Notes under the pieces: model-generated | Database searches by the model: none | What the model was told of the DNA's origin: nothing | Seen by the model: the letters and a program-made list of their open reading frames with translations, nothing else | From: Sutcliffiella horikoshii | GTDB lineage: Bacteria; Bacillota; Bacilli; Bacillales; Bacillaceae_I | DNA: 64,000 nucleotides | NCBI RefSeq assembly: GCF_008180725.1 | Contig: NZ_VTEV01000007.1 | Span: forward strand, 1-64,000 | Reading direction: 5' to 3' | Translations under genes and position numbers: made by a program | Shown here: in pieces, positions 1 to 7,367 of the stretch | Numbering within the stretch: position 1 is the first letter of the stretch | How the letters are laid out: every line of letters begins with the position of its first letter

Positions 1-608
1 TTTTCCCTTTCCAGCCTCTGCATCTCACGTTTTATCTTCTGTTCAGGAGAAAGTTCCACTTCTTCCTTTTTCCTCCCACGTTTATCCTGGAGGGCTTCTT
101 CGCCACCATTCTCATACTTTTTCACCCATTGATATACTTGTTGGTAAGAGACCTTGAAGGTCTCCGCTGCCTTATGAAAATCCATGCCGTTCTCTAGATA
201 ATAGTGCACTATCTCTATTCGTTCATTTAAGGTAGTTTTTCGTTTGTTAGTCATAGTGAATTTCCTTCCTTTTGAAGTATCCTTTAACTCTCTATGACTA
301 TTATAATTCTTAATCCATTTTTGGAGGACAGATTTACTTGATATTTCATACTTCCTAACAAGTTCTTTTTGAGAGTACCCCCCGTTAAGGTATTCACGGA
401 CTACCCTCAGCTTATATTCCTTCGTATACTCCTTCGAGGTAGGGTATAAACCTTTCTCCCCCAGACTCTCATACCTATCTATCCAATTATATATAGTGGA
501 GGGACTAACATTATTTATATGGGCTAAATCTGTAATAGTGTGCGTTCGTTTTTCCCAAGCCTTTATGACATTGATCTTGACAGAGAAAGAGCTGGCATTT
601 TTTGACAT
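1..608 (-). CDS. IS3-family transposase OrfA-like protein (runs off left edge)
   Basis: A reverse-strand frame opens at the ATG ending at 608 and stays open to the left edge, 202 codons. It holds three helix-turn-helix-like segments in a row: ITDLAHINNVSPSTIYNWIDRY near residues 24-45, YSQKELVRKYEISSKSVLQKW near 79-99, and FHKAAETFKVSYQQVYQWVKK near 145-165. The last is followed by an acidic and basic linker (GGEEALQDKRGRKKEE). This layout is typical of the DNA-binding OrfA of IS3/IS150-group elements, which recognises the element ends. The catalytic DDE half (OrfB) would lie beyond the left edge. A terminal inverted repeat lies just upstream at 653-677. The family call is firm in type; the exact IS name is not known. 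Confidence 0.8.
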   Translation of the reverse strand, partial: MSKNASSFSVKINVIKAWEKRTHTITDLAHINNVSPSTIYNWIDRYESLGEKGLYPTSKEYTKEYKLRVVREYLNGGYSQKELVRKYEISSKSVLQKWIKNYNSHRELKDTSKGRKFTMTNKRKTTLNERIEIVHYYLENGMDFHKAAETFKVSYQQVYQWVKKYENGGEEALQDKRGRKKEEVELSPEQKIKREMQRLERE

Positions 609-677
609 AATAAATACTCCCCTTAGCGGAAACAGATTTTTGTTTTTTTATCTGTCTACTTAAAAGGGAGCATATCA
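1..677 (-). mobile_element. IS3-like insertion sequence, one end visible
   Basis: The transposase frame (1-608) is followed outward by an untranslated stretch and then by TGATATGCTCCC, read inward on the minus strand from 677. The end starts with TG, as IS3-family ends do. Outside the end, the 52-bp repeat array begins within 3 bp. The other end and any target duplication are outside the window, so completeness cannot be judged. Confidence 0.65.
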
Positions 678-679
678 TA

Positions 680-780
680 ATGAAGACCTCAGTGACGAGA
701 AAAAACGAGGAGAGAGGTCCTCATTGCCGTAATGAAGACCTCAGTGAAGAAGAAAAAGGAGGAGAGAGGCCCTCATTAAT
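680..780 (+). repeat. 52-bp tandem hairpin repeat array, left copy (2 units)
   Basis: Two units start with ATGAAGACCTCAGTGA at 680 and 732, exactly 52 bp apart, and a decayed third start lies at 781. Each unit begins ATGAAGACCTC and closes with GAGGTCCTCAT (or GAGGCCCTCAT), so each can fold on itself. The period of 52 is not a multiple of three and no frame stays open, so the array is not coding. It matches the larger array at 43318-43671. The IS end at 677 abuts the first unit, so the array may once have been longer. Confidence 0.85.
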
Positions 781-800
781 AAGAAGACCTTGGTAAAAAT

Positions 801-918
801 GAAATTTATTGAAATGGTACAAGATGAAGGGCAAAGGAAATCCGACTAAGGCCAATATTTAAAAGCTATGTGAAAAGCGAGATAAGTACCAAGAGATTAA
901 AATCTTTTGTTCTTGTCA
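801..918 (+). repeat. Conserved tail of the 52-bp array (left copy)
   Basis: After the last unit, about 115 bp resemble the sequence at 43687-43800. Shared words in the same order include TTTATTGAAAT, CAAAGG, GCCAA or CCAAGGTCAATATTT, AAAGCTAT and CCAAGAGATTA. Indels between the copies break every reading frame, so the tail is most likely a non-coding part of the same element. The gap from 919 to 1029 shows nothing further except the hemZ ribosome binding site. Confidence 0.7.
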
Positions 919-1029
919 TGACTCCCTCTTTTCCAACGGTATTATCTTGATATGCATCCACTTCATCCGTTACACTAGTGGGAGTGAAAAATCTTGCTGA
1001 AAACAAAGCAGGTGTGAAAGGTGATTAAC

Positions 1030-2517
1030 TTGAAGATTGCTATAAAAGGATTACATGATGATAGATACCAGCGTCCGTTATCATTGATTGCGGATTTATT
1101 TTTTGAAGAAACAGAAGTGGTGCTTGGGGAAGATGCTTCCTCTGAGCTAGAGGTAACATTCCAGGTTGAAGAAAAAAACACCACGTTTATTGTAAGCGGA
1201 CAACTTGGCAATTTTTCTTGTTCCCATGAGAAAGAATTAGGCGAATTAGACGAAAAAGAGAGCTTTCGCCGTAAAAAACAAGCAGTGTCCTATGTTTATT
1301 TGACTCTTTTGCAAGAGCATACGGGAATTATTCAGAAGTGGGGGATCTTAACCGGGATTCGTCCTACAAAACTTCTTCACTCAAAGCTTAAAAAAGGGGA
1401 GCCGCGAGAAAAAGTTCATCAACAGCTGCGAGAAGATTACTTGATTACAGATGAAAAGATAGAGTTGATGCAGCAGATTGTAGATCGCCAGCTTGAAGTG
1501 GTACCAGATTTACATGATTTAGGCAATGAAGTCAGCATTTACATCGGTATCCCATTCTGCCCGACTAAATGTGCGTACTGTACATTCCCTGCTTATGCGA
1601 TTAATGGAAAGCAAGGAAAAGTGGATTCTTTCCTTGGCGGTCTGCATCATGAAATCGATGCTATCGGCGCCTGGTTGAAGGAAAAAGATATCAAGATCAC
1701 CACTGTTTATTATGGTGGAGGCACACCGACAAGTATTACGGCAGAAGAGATGGACATGCTTTACGAGCAGATGTATGCTTCGTTCCCTGACATGGAAAAG
1801 GTCCGCGAAGTAACAGTGGAAGCCGGACGTCCTGATACGATTACGCCGGAGAAGCTGGAAGTATTGAAAAAGTGGAATATTGACCGCATTAGTATTAACC
1901 CGCAGTCTTATACGCAAGAAACGTTGAAAGCGATTGGTCGCCATCATACCGTGGAGGAAACCATTGATAAATTTCACCTTGCCCGTGAGTTGGGTATGAA
2001 TAATATTAATATGGATCTAATCATCGGCTTGCCTGGTGAAGGGGTGGGAGAGTTCGCCCATACACTAGAAGAGACGGAAAAACTTATGCCGGAATCATTG
2101 ACGGTCCATACATTGTCTTTCAAACGAGCTTCTGAAATGACACAAAATAAGAACCGCTACAAAGTGGCAGATCGTTATGAAATCGGGAAGATGATGGATA
2201 TGGCAACGGAGTGGACGACAGCCCATAATTATGTCCCATATTATCTGTACCGCCAGAAAAATATACTTGGTAATTTGGAGAATGTAGGATATGCATTGCC
2301 AGGCCAGGACAGTATCTATAACATCATGATCATGGAAGAGAAACAAACGATCATCGGACTTGGGTGTGGGGCATCAAGTAAATTTGTTCACCCTGAAACA
2401 GGGAAGATAACCCGCTTTGCCAACCCGAAAGATCCTAAATCTTATAATGATGGCTTTGAACATTATACGGATGAAAAAATTCGGATTTTGGAAGAGCTCT
2501 TTTCATCAAGAAACTAA
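1030..2517 (+). CDS. hemZ: HemZ, oxygen-independent coproporphyrinogen III oxidase-like radical SAM protein
   Basis: The product is a radical S-adenosylmethionine enzyme of the HemN/HemZ family, linked to heme precursor oxidation without oxygen. The cluster motif CPTKCAYC (CxxxCxxC) sits near residue 178, within IPFCPTKCAYCTFP, followed by YYGGGTPTS and the HemN-type VEAGRPDT and INPQS segments. About 160 residues precede the radical SAM core, as in B. subtilis HemZ. A frame also opens at GTG 1021, but AAAGGTGA at 1017-1024 is a ribosome binding site overlapping that codon. TTG 1030 lies 5 nt after it and gives the N-terminus MKIAIKGLHDDRYQRPL, which resembles HemZ, so I chose 1030. A hairpin terminator follows. 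Confidence 0.9.
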   Translation: MKIAIKGLHDDRYQRPLSLIADLFFEETEVVLGEDASSELEVTFQVEEKNTTFIVSGQLGNFSCSHEKELGELDEKESFRRKKQAVSYVYLTLLQEHTGIIQKWGILTGIRPTKLLHSKLKKGEPREKVHQQLREDYLITDEKIELMQQIVDRQLEVVPDLHDLGNEVSIYIGIPFCPTKCAYCTFPAYAINGKQGKVDSFLGGLHHEIDAIGAWLKEKDIKITTVYYGGGTPTSITAEEMDMLYEQMYASFPDMEKVREVTVEAGRPDTITPEKLEVLKKWNIDRISINPQSYTQETLKAIGRHHTVEETIDKFHLARELGMNNINMDLIIGLPGEGVGEFAHTLEETEKLMPESLTVHTLSFKRASEMTQNKNRYKVADRYEIGKMMDMATEWTTAHNYVPYYLYRQKNILGNLENVGYALPGQDSIYNIMIMEEKQTIIGLGCGASSKFVHPETGKITRFANPKDPKSYNDGFEHYTDEKIRILEELFSSRN

Positions 2518-2518
2518 T

Positions 2519-2556
2519 TACAAAGCGGGGATTAAAATCCTCGCTTTTTATTTTTT
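2519..2556 (+). terminator. Intrinsic terminator of hemZ
   Basis: AAAGCGGGGAT pairs with ATCCTCGCTTT (one G-T pair) and is followed by a T-rich run, directly after the hemZ stop codon. Confidence 0.85.
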
Positions 2557-2563
2557 AGGTTGA

Positions 2564-2581
2564 TGAGTGAATAATCATTCA
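2564..2581 (+). promoter_or_regulatory. Predicted FadR operator upstream of the MaoC-like gene
   Basis: TGAGTGAATAATCATTCA, read on the minus strand as TGAATGATTATTCACTCA, matches the B. subtilis FadR consensus TGAATGAMTANTCATTCA at all but two defined positions. FadR represses fatty-acid degradation genes until long-chain acyl-CoA appears. The next two genes encode a hotdog hydratase and an enoyl-CoA hydratase, which fits that regulon. The site lies at the -35 side of the likely promoter (-10 TATACT at 2601). Confidence 0.7.
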
Positions 2582-2583
2582 TT

Positions 2584-2597
2584 TTTAAGCGCTTTCA
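2584..2597 (+). promoter_or_regulatory. Predicted cre site (CcpA) next to the FadR box
   Basis: The minus strand reads TGAAAGCGCTTAAA, which fits the cre consensus TGWNANCGNTNWCA at 13 of 14 positions. It sits between the FadR box and the -10 element. Carbon catabolite repression of beta-oxidation genes is known in Bacillus. The prediction is by consensus only. Confidence 0.6.
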
Positions 2598-2633
2598 TAT
2601 TATACTAGTTATATAACTTAGGGGAGGGAATAG

Positions 2634-3014
2634 ATGATGAAGGTTGAAACTGGTGAAGTTCTGACTTATTCCAGAACATTCACTGTCGAGGAAATACTTC
2701 AATTTGGAGAAGTTTCAGGAGACCAAGGAAGACATCATGTGGAAAAGGATGAGCATGGTCGCTTAATGGTGCATGGCCTATTGACTGCAAGTATCGGTAC
2801 CAAAATAGGGGGAGATCTAAATTATATCGCAAGAGAAATGAACATGGAATTCCTCCGTCCCGTCTTTACAGGCGACACCATCACCTGTGAAGCCACCCTC
2901 ACCAATGTCCAACAACAAGAAGGCTACAAACAAGTCAACGTAACATCCATCTACACCAACCAAAATGGCAAACAAGTCCTCATCGGCAACAGTAAAGGTA
3001 TTATTCGAGATTGA
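2634..3014 (+). CDS. MaoC-like hotdog-fold acyl-CoA hydratase
   Basis: The 126-residue product resembles single-domain (R)-specific enoyl-CoA hydratases of the MaoC/PhaJ type. The segment SGDQGRHH near residues 30-37 occupies the place of the catalytic SGDxNPxH motif. The aspartate and the histidine five residues later are kept, but the usual Asn-Pro is replaced by Gly-Arg. A core VHG follows at about 45, then FLRPVFTGDTI, a typical hotdog strand-turn. The ribosome binding site GGGGAGGG precedes ATG 2634; a second ATG at 2637 is equally possible. FadR and cre sites upstream and an enoyl-CoA hydratase downstream suggest a role in acyl-CoA turnover. The substrate is unknown, and the altered motif makes the chemistry less certain. 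Confidence 0.75.
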   Translation: MMKVETGEVLTYSRTFTVEEILQFGEVSGDQGRHHVEKDEHGRLMVHGLLTASIGTKIGGDLNYIAREMNMEFLRPVFTGDTITCEATLTNVQQQEGYKQVNVTSIYTNQNGKQVLIGNSKGIIRD

Positions 3015-3026
3015 GAGAGAAATTCC

Positions 3027-3047
3027 TGCGGGGGTCTGACCCCCGCA
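3027..3047 (+). repeat. Perfect GC-rich palindrome between two fatty-acid genes
   Basis: TGCGGGGGTC and GACCCCCGCA pair perfectly around a single base. No T-run follows, so it is a weak terminator at best. It could act as an mRNA-stabilising or processing hairpin between the two cistrons. Confidence 0.6.
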
Positions 3048-3109
3048 CAGAACTTTAATATTTCAGAAAATTAAAACTTAATATTTATTCAATGAAAGGG
3101 TGTGCTTGC

Positions 3110-3883
3110 ATGAGTACGGTTAATGTATTGGATCAAGGTTCGGTTGTGGTTTTAGAGCTTAATAGACCAGAAGCATTGAATGCAATGAACGTGGAGATGT
3201 TAGGGGAATTAGAACGAGTTCTGGACGAGGTATCGAAAAATGAGAAGGCCAAAGTCCTGATTGTCAGAGGAAATGGGAATGCTTTCAGTGCCGGTGGAGA
3301 TATAAAAATGATGCTCCAGGACAATGTTGGAGGTGACTTTGATCAGGTGATGGATACTATTGGCTCCATTGTCACTAAACTTTACACGATGCCGAAAGTG
3401 ACCATAAGTGCCATTCATGGTGCTGCTGCAGGGCTTGGTCTTAGCTTTGCCCTTGCCAGCGACTTTGTGGTTGCTCACACGTCTACAAAACTTGCTATGA
3501 ATTTCATTAAGATTGGCTTAATCCCGGATGGCGGTGGTCATTTCTTCATGGAAAAACGTCTTGGAGAAGCGAAAGCTAAACAGATGATTTGGGAAGGTAG
3601 AACGCTTTCCGCTGAAGAAGCTCATGAATTAGGTCTGGTAGATAGCTTGGCAGATGATCGGATGGAAGAGGAAATTTCCAAAAGGGTTGCAGCCCTTCTT
3701 CAGGCACCATTACAAGCGATGTTAGAAACGAAGATGATATATGCGAAGCAATCCTTACCACGCCTAGAACAAGTACTAGAGTTGGAAAAGAATGCACAGC
3801 GTAGAATGAGACAATCAGAAGACCATAAGGAGGGAATCAAAGCTTTTGTGGAAAAAAGAAAACCACAATTCTCTGGAAAGTGA
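3110..3883 (+). CDS. yhaR: Enoyl-CoA hydratase/isomerase family protein YhaR
   Basis: This is a crotonase-superfamily enzyme, likely acting on enoyl-CoA in beta-oxidation. Visible family features are LNRPEALNAMN near residue 16, the oxyanion-hole strands AFSAGGDI near 60 and HGAAAGLG near 103, and IGLIPDGGG near 132, where crotonases carry a catalytic acid. A frame opens at 3092, but no ribosome binding site precedes it. AAAGGG at 3096-3101 lies 8 nt before ATG 3110, so I chose 3110. It probably shares the FadR/CcpA-controlled unit starting near 2610. B. subtilis has yhaR at the same relative place near yhaQP. Confidence 0.85.
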   Translation: MSTVNVLDQGSVVVLELNRPEALNAMNVEMLGELERVLDEVSKNEKAKVLIVRGNGNAFSAGGDIKMMLQDNVGGDFDQVMDTIGSIVTKLYTMPKVTISAIHGAAAGLGLSFALASDFVVAHTSTKLAMNFIKIGLIPDGGGHFFMEKRLGEAKAKQMIWEGRTLSAEEAHELGLVDSLADDRMEEEISKRVAALLQAPLQAMLETKMIYAKQSLPRLEQVLELEKNAQRRMRQSEDHKEGIKAFVEKRKPQFSGK

Positions 3884-3891
3884 ACCGGAAT

Positions 3892-3920
3892 AGCTGCTCC
3901 AATGGGGCAGCTTTTTCTTC
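3892..3920 (+). terminator. Intrinsic terminator of yhaR
   Basis: AGCTGCTCC and GGGGCAGCT form a stem around AAT, followed by TTTTTCTTC. Confidence 0.85.
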
Positions 3921-4048
3921 GTATTGCTTCTTTAGCCCTTCCTCTATACTAAGCCTACAGTCGTATAGTCAAATAATACTCCGGTACATTACCAACAAAC
4001 AGCACTCCACTTATACTAAGTTCATAAAAGAAAAACGGAGTGGTTTGC

Positions 4049-4729
4049 GTGCAGATAATGGAAACGGGAAAAATACCAAGGACAGGGCTAGGGCTAGGAA
4101 TCATAATTATTATTTTGCTAGTCTATTTTATAACTGAGTTCATGGTAATTGTAGAAAATAAGGGATTGGAGAGCTTACTATTAGAGTATGGTTCCATGGC
4201 TCAATTTCTTTTTTTCTTCCTGTGCTTGGCTCAACCGATTATTTTGCCGCTCCCCGAAGCATTAACCATACCTGCAGGTAGCATGGCATTTGGAGCATCT
4301 GCTTCTTTCTATCTTGGTTTATCCGGAACATTGACAGGAATAATTATTATGTTCTTTATTGCTAGATTTGGCGGAATGAAAGTCGCTTCAAAACTGGTGA
4401 AAGAAAAACATCTCAAAAGATATCAGGAATATGTAAGGAGAAATGAGACGGTCATTTTGGCACTTCTATTCATTATTCCTGTTCTTCCTGATGAAATCAT
4501 TTGCGTAGGAGCGGGAATAGGAGCTGTCTCATTTAGAAAGTTTCTCGCAATAGCGTCCTTGTCAAAATTTTTGACTACTTTTGTTTTGGCATATTCAGTT
4601 TCCTTGGCGAAATATTTGGACTTAACTTCTTCACAGCTTATATTATCGTGCTCAGTTATTATGGGAATTGTCTTTTTTACTGCGGTTGCTTTTAATCGAT
4701 ATTGGAACAAAAAACGCATGGAGATGTAA
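4049..4729 (+). CDS. VTT-domain (TVP38/TMEM64/DedA-like) membrane protein
   Basis: This is a polytopic inner-membrane protein. A hydrophobic N-terminal helix (LGLGIIIIILLVYFI) is followed by a VTT core with the re-entrant-loop signature PLPEALTIPAGSMAFG, then FFIARFGG, a basic amphipathic stretch, and a second half-loop LLFIIPVLPDEIICVGAG. The two loops resemble the paired re-entrant hairpins of DedA/TVP38 proteins, now linked to lipid scrambling or lipid-carrier transport. I chose GTG 4049 because GGAG at 4037-4040 lies 8 nt upstream; ATG 4058 is the alternative. Its 3' end overlaps a bidirectional hairpin shared with the convergent yhzD-like gene. The substrate is unknown. Confidence 0.8.
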   Translation: MQIMETGKIPRTGLGLGIIIIILLVYFITEFMVIVENKGLESLLLEYGSMAQFLFFFLCLAQPIILPLPEALTIPAGSMAFGASASFYLGLSGTLTGIIIMFFIARFGGMKVASKLVKEKHLKRYQEYVRRNETVILALLFIIPVLPDEIICVGAGIGAVSFRKFLAIASLSKFLTTFVLAYSVSLAKYLDLTSSQLILSCSVIMGIVFFTAVAFNRYWNKKRMEM

Positions 4730-4748
4730 TCCTTTATCTCCATGCGTT
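4713..4748. terminator. Bidirectional terminator hairpin overlapping a stop codon
   Basis: AACGCATGGAGAT (4713-4725) pairs perfectly with ATCTCCATGCGTT (4736-4748). The VTT gene's TAA lies in the loop, and A and T runs flank it. It can serve both convergent genes. Confidence 0.75.
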
Positions 4749-4754
4749 AATTCG

Positions 4755-4940
4755 TTATCTGTGAAATAGTACTAGTTTTCCGCTTGCGTTTGTGCAACGG
4801 TGTGTCGTGTCGAGAAAGTTCAATTCTTCTAATCTCTTTTCTCCTAATGTTTTTGCTTCTTTTTCAGTTGCGGCTTCAAAACTTTCATCCAGTAATGTTT
4901 CCCCGCTTTTACTAAAAACTGTTAATGTATATTTCCCCAT
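4755..4940 (-). CDS. YhzD-like small conserved protein
   Basis: A 61-residue protein beginning MGKYTLTVFSKSGETLLDE and ending HRCTNASGKLVLFHR. This pattern recalls B. subtilis YhzD, a small uncharacterised protein of the same length. The frame extends upstream to 4976, but GGAGGGG lies 6 nt before ATG 4940, and the extra residues look like leader sequence. It has no membrane segment or cysteine motif; the sequence suggests a small alpha/beta protein. It stands alone and converges on the VTT gene. Function is unknown, and the name rests on remembered similarity. Confidence 0.75.
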   Translation of the reverse strand: MGKYTLTVFSKSGETLLDESFEAATEKEAKTLGEKRLEELNFLDTTHRCTNASGKLVLFHR

Positions 4941-4964
4941 ATTTGTCCCCTCCGTGTCAATAAA

Positions 4965-4980
4965 ATGAATATCCATTCAT
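4965..4980. promoter_or_regulatory. FadR-like palindrome upstream of yhzD-like gene
   Basis: ATGAATATCCATTCAT has 6-bp perfect arms and fits 13 of 16 positions of the FadR core. It sits about 25 bp upstream of the yhzD-like start and about 100 bp before yhaQ. The centre deviates from consensus, so this may be another regulator's site. Confidence 0.35.
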
Positions 4981-5082
4981 TGCTTTCATTTTACTAAAAG
5001 TTTCTTGAAATGTAAAAGTACTATGAAACTATTTCCTTTATCAACCGTATAGGTTACTGTAAAACATAGGAGGGATAACGTC

Positions 5083-5985
5083 ATGGCATTACAGATAGAT
5101 GGTGTAACCAAAAGGTTTGGTAAGCATGTGGCAGTCAATAATTTGACCCTAGAAATACCGGAAAGTGAAATGTTTGGGTTCTTAGGTGCCAATGGAGCAG
5201 GGAAAACGACCACTTTCCGAATGGTCCTAGGATTATTAGAGCCTACAGAAGGTAAGGTTTCTTGGGCAGGGAAACCTATAACATATAAAGAGAGTCATCT
5301 GGTAGGATATTTACCGGAAGAACGAGGACTCTATCCGAAATTGACCGTTAAGGACCAGATGATTTATTTGGGCAGATTACGCGGAATGGAGAAGGCGGAA
5401 ATTTTAAAGCAGCTGGATTATTGGCTAGAGCGCTTCAAGGTACCTCAATATCTAAACAAAAAAGTAGAAGAGCTCTCCAAAGGAAATCAACAAAAAATCC
5501 AGTTTATTGCGTCCACTATCCATAATCCCAAATTGCTCATCCTGGATGAACCTTTCAGTGGCTTAGATCCCCTAAATGTGGAACTACTAAAAGAAGCGGT
5601 AGTCGACCTGAAAAAGCAAGGTACATCTATTGTCTTTTCTAGTCACCGGATGGAGCATGTCGAAGAGCTTTGTGAGCATTTATGTATTATGCATCACGGG
5701 CAACCAGTTGTTCATGGGTCACTCAGGGACATTAAGCGTTCATTTGGGAAAAAGAATGTTGTCATTCATGCTGATTTTGATTTAGGATATTTATCCAATG
5801 TAGCGGGAGTTACCAAAACTAAGCCGACAGCGGAAGGCATGATTCTTCAAGTGGAGGATGAAGATGTCTCCCAGACTTTGCTGCAACAAATTACAGGTAA
5901 AGGCTATATCCGTAAGTTTATCTTGGAAGAGCCGTCCTTGAATGATATTTTCATAGAAAAGGTAGGTGCTTCTTATCATGAATAA
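5083..5985 (+). CDS. yhaQ: ABC transporter ATPase YhaQ (NatA-type)
   Basis: This is the cytoplasmic ATPase of a two-gene ABC-2 exporter. Walker A is GANGAGKTT at residues 35-43, the signature loop is the slightly variant LSKGNQQKI near 132, and Walker B is LLILDEPFSGLDP near 151. An H-loop histidine follows in FSSHRMEH. The 300-residue length and the C-terminal regulatory extension after 215 fit the NatA/YhaQ family (sodium or antimicrobial efflux). The ribosome binding site AGGAGG precedes ATG 5083. The gene overlaps the permease gene by 8 nt, which indicates coupled expression. The exported substrate cannot be told from sequence. Confidence 0.88.
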   Translation: MALQIDGVTKRFGKHVAVNNLTLEIPESEMFGFLGANGAGKTTTFRMVLGLLEPTEGKVSWAGKPITYKESHLVGYLPEERGLYPKLTVKDQMIYLGRLRGMEKAEILKQLDYWLERFKVPQYLNKKVEELSKGNQQKIQFIASTIHNPKLLILDEPFSGLDPLNVELLKEAVVDLKKQGTSIVFSSHRMEHVEELCEHLCIMHHGQPVVHGSLRDIKRSFGKKNVVIHADFDLGYLSNVAGVTKTKPTAEGMILQVEDEDVSQTLLQQITGKGYIRKFILEEPSLNDIFIEKVGASYHE

Positions 5986-7234
5986 ATTTTCAATTATCTT
6001 GATGCACACCTATATGAGTAAATTAAAATCTAAATCCTTTATAATCTCCACTTTGGTGACAACTCTGCTTATTGTCGGTGTTACAAACATCCAGTCTATT
6101 ATTGATATTTTTGATAAACAGGAAGACAAAGTCGTGGCCGTAATAGATGAAGAAGGCACTATCGCACCATTGTTAGAACAGCAACTCGCCATGAATCCCA
6201 ATAGCAATTTAGCACTTGAAATGGTATCAGATGAGGCTGATGCTGAAAGTAAAGTGACAGAAGGGGATTATGACGGGCTTCTTGTCCTATCAACGGAACA
6301 GAACGGTTTACCTTCAGGGGTGTATAAAGCAGCTTCTATCACTGATTCTGAGACGATGGCCCAAGTGGAGGCGATGCTTCAGCAAGTGAAAAATGAGCTG
6401 GCAACAAGTCAACTGGGATTATCACAAGAACAAATTGCTCAACTTTACACGCCCATTAATTTTGATGTTGTAGCTTTAGAAGAATCCGCCAAGTCTGCAG
6501 AAGAGTTGAACCAGGCTCGTGGATTAGTATACGTCTTACTGTTTGTGATCTATTTTTCAGTCATTCTATATGCAAGTATGATTGCAACGGAAGTCGCAGT
6601 AGAGAAGTCCTCCCGCGTCATGGAAATACTAATTTCTTCTGCCTCCCCAATTATGCATATGTTCGGTAAAATCCTTGGAATAGCGCTGTTGAGTTTAACG
6701 CAACTAGCATTCTGGATCATAGTCGGGTATTCATCTTTAAGTAGAAATCTTGAAGGAATGACAGAAGCAGGGGGAGTATTTGAATTTTTCGGTGTAGGCG
6801 ATATGCCTGTAGGCACGTTTGTGTACGCCATCGTCTTCTTCTTGCTCGGCTACTTCCTTTATGCAACGTTTGCGGCATTCTTGGGGTCCCTTGTAAGTAG
6901 AATTGAAGAAATTCAGCAAATGATTATGCCAATGACATTATTGATAGTGGCTGGGTTTATGATTTCTATGTTCGGGCTGGGTAATCCGGATAATTCATTC
7001 ATTCAAGTAACGTCATTTATCCCATTCTTTGCACCTATGATTATGTTTTTACGAGTAGGGATGTTAAATGTTCCTATTTGGGAAATCAGTCTTTCCATTG
7101 GCCTTTTGGTAGCAACGATTGTGCTACTGGCTGTGTTTGGAGCAAAAGTGTACCGTGGAGGAGTCTTAATGTACGGGAAATCCTCTTCTTTGAAGGATAT
7201 AAAGAAAGCATTGCAACTTACAAAAGACAAATAA
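5978..7234 (+). CDS. yhaP: ABC-2 transporter permease YhaP (NatB-type)
   Basis: The membrane partner of YhaQ, about 418 residues. One N-terminal transmembrane helix (near residues 20-40) is followed by an extracytoplasmic domain of about 140 residues. A cluster of five or six helices begins at ARGLVYVLLFVIYFSVILYA near 180 and ends near 400, the usual NatB/ABC-2 layout. The motif EKSSRVMEILISSASP, typical of the family's coupling loop, is visible near 212. A frame also opens at GTG 5966, but AAAGGTAGG upstream suits ATG 5978. The gene ends in a strong terminator. Confidence 0.87.
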   Translation: MNKFSIILMHTYMSKLKSKSFIISTLVTTLLIVGVTNIQSIIDIFDKQEDKVVAVIDEEGTIAPLLEQQLAMNPNSNLALEMVSDEADAESKVTEGDYDGLLVLSTEQNGLPSGVYKAASITDSETMAQVEAMLQQVKNELATSQLGLSQEQIAQLYTPINFDVVALEESAKSAEELNQARGLVYVLLFVIYFSVILYASMIATEVAVEKSSRVMEILISSASPIMHMFGKILGIALLSLTQLAFWIIVGYSSLSRNLEGMTEAGGVFEFFGVGDMPVGTFVYAIVFFLLGYFLYATFAAFLGSLVSRIEEIQQMIMPMTLLIVAGFMISMFGLGNPDNSFIQVTSFIPFFAPMIMFLRVGMLNVPIWEISLSIGLLVATIVLLAVFGAKVYRGGVLMYGKSSSLKDIKKALQLTKDK

Positions 7235-7240
7235 TTTCTT

Positions 7241-7280
7241 AACATGTGGGACCTTACATCAAAGTCCCGCATGTTTTTTT
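7241..7280 (+). terminator. Intrinsic terminator of yhaQP
   Basis: ACATGTGGGAC pairs with GTCCCGCATGT, followed by TTTTTTT. Confidence 0.88.
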
Positions 7281-7297
7281 ATTTTATATCCTTATAC

Positions 7298-7311
7298 CGA
7301 ACGTGCATTCG
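7298..7311 (+). promoter_or_regulatory. Predicted LexA (DinR) box upstream of yhaO
   Basis: CGAACGTGCATTCG fits the Bacillus SOS box CGAACRNRYGTTYC at 12 of 14 positions. It lies 57 bp before yhaO. From memory, yhaO-yhaN-yhaM belong to the B. subtilis LexA regulon, which supports the assignment. Confidence 0.6.
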
Positions 7312-7367
7312 TATTTCTTTCGTGATAAAATAAGGAAAAGACGTTTAGAGAAGAGGTTAAATCTAGA

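Noticed and set aside
3880-4137. 85-residue plus-strand frame after yhaR
   Set aside because: It covers the yhaR terminator and overlaps the VTT gene in another frame; composition is not protein-like.
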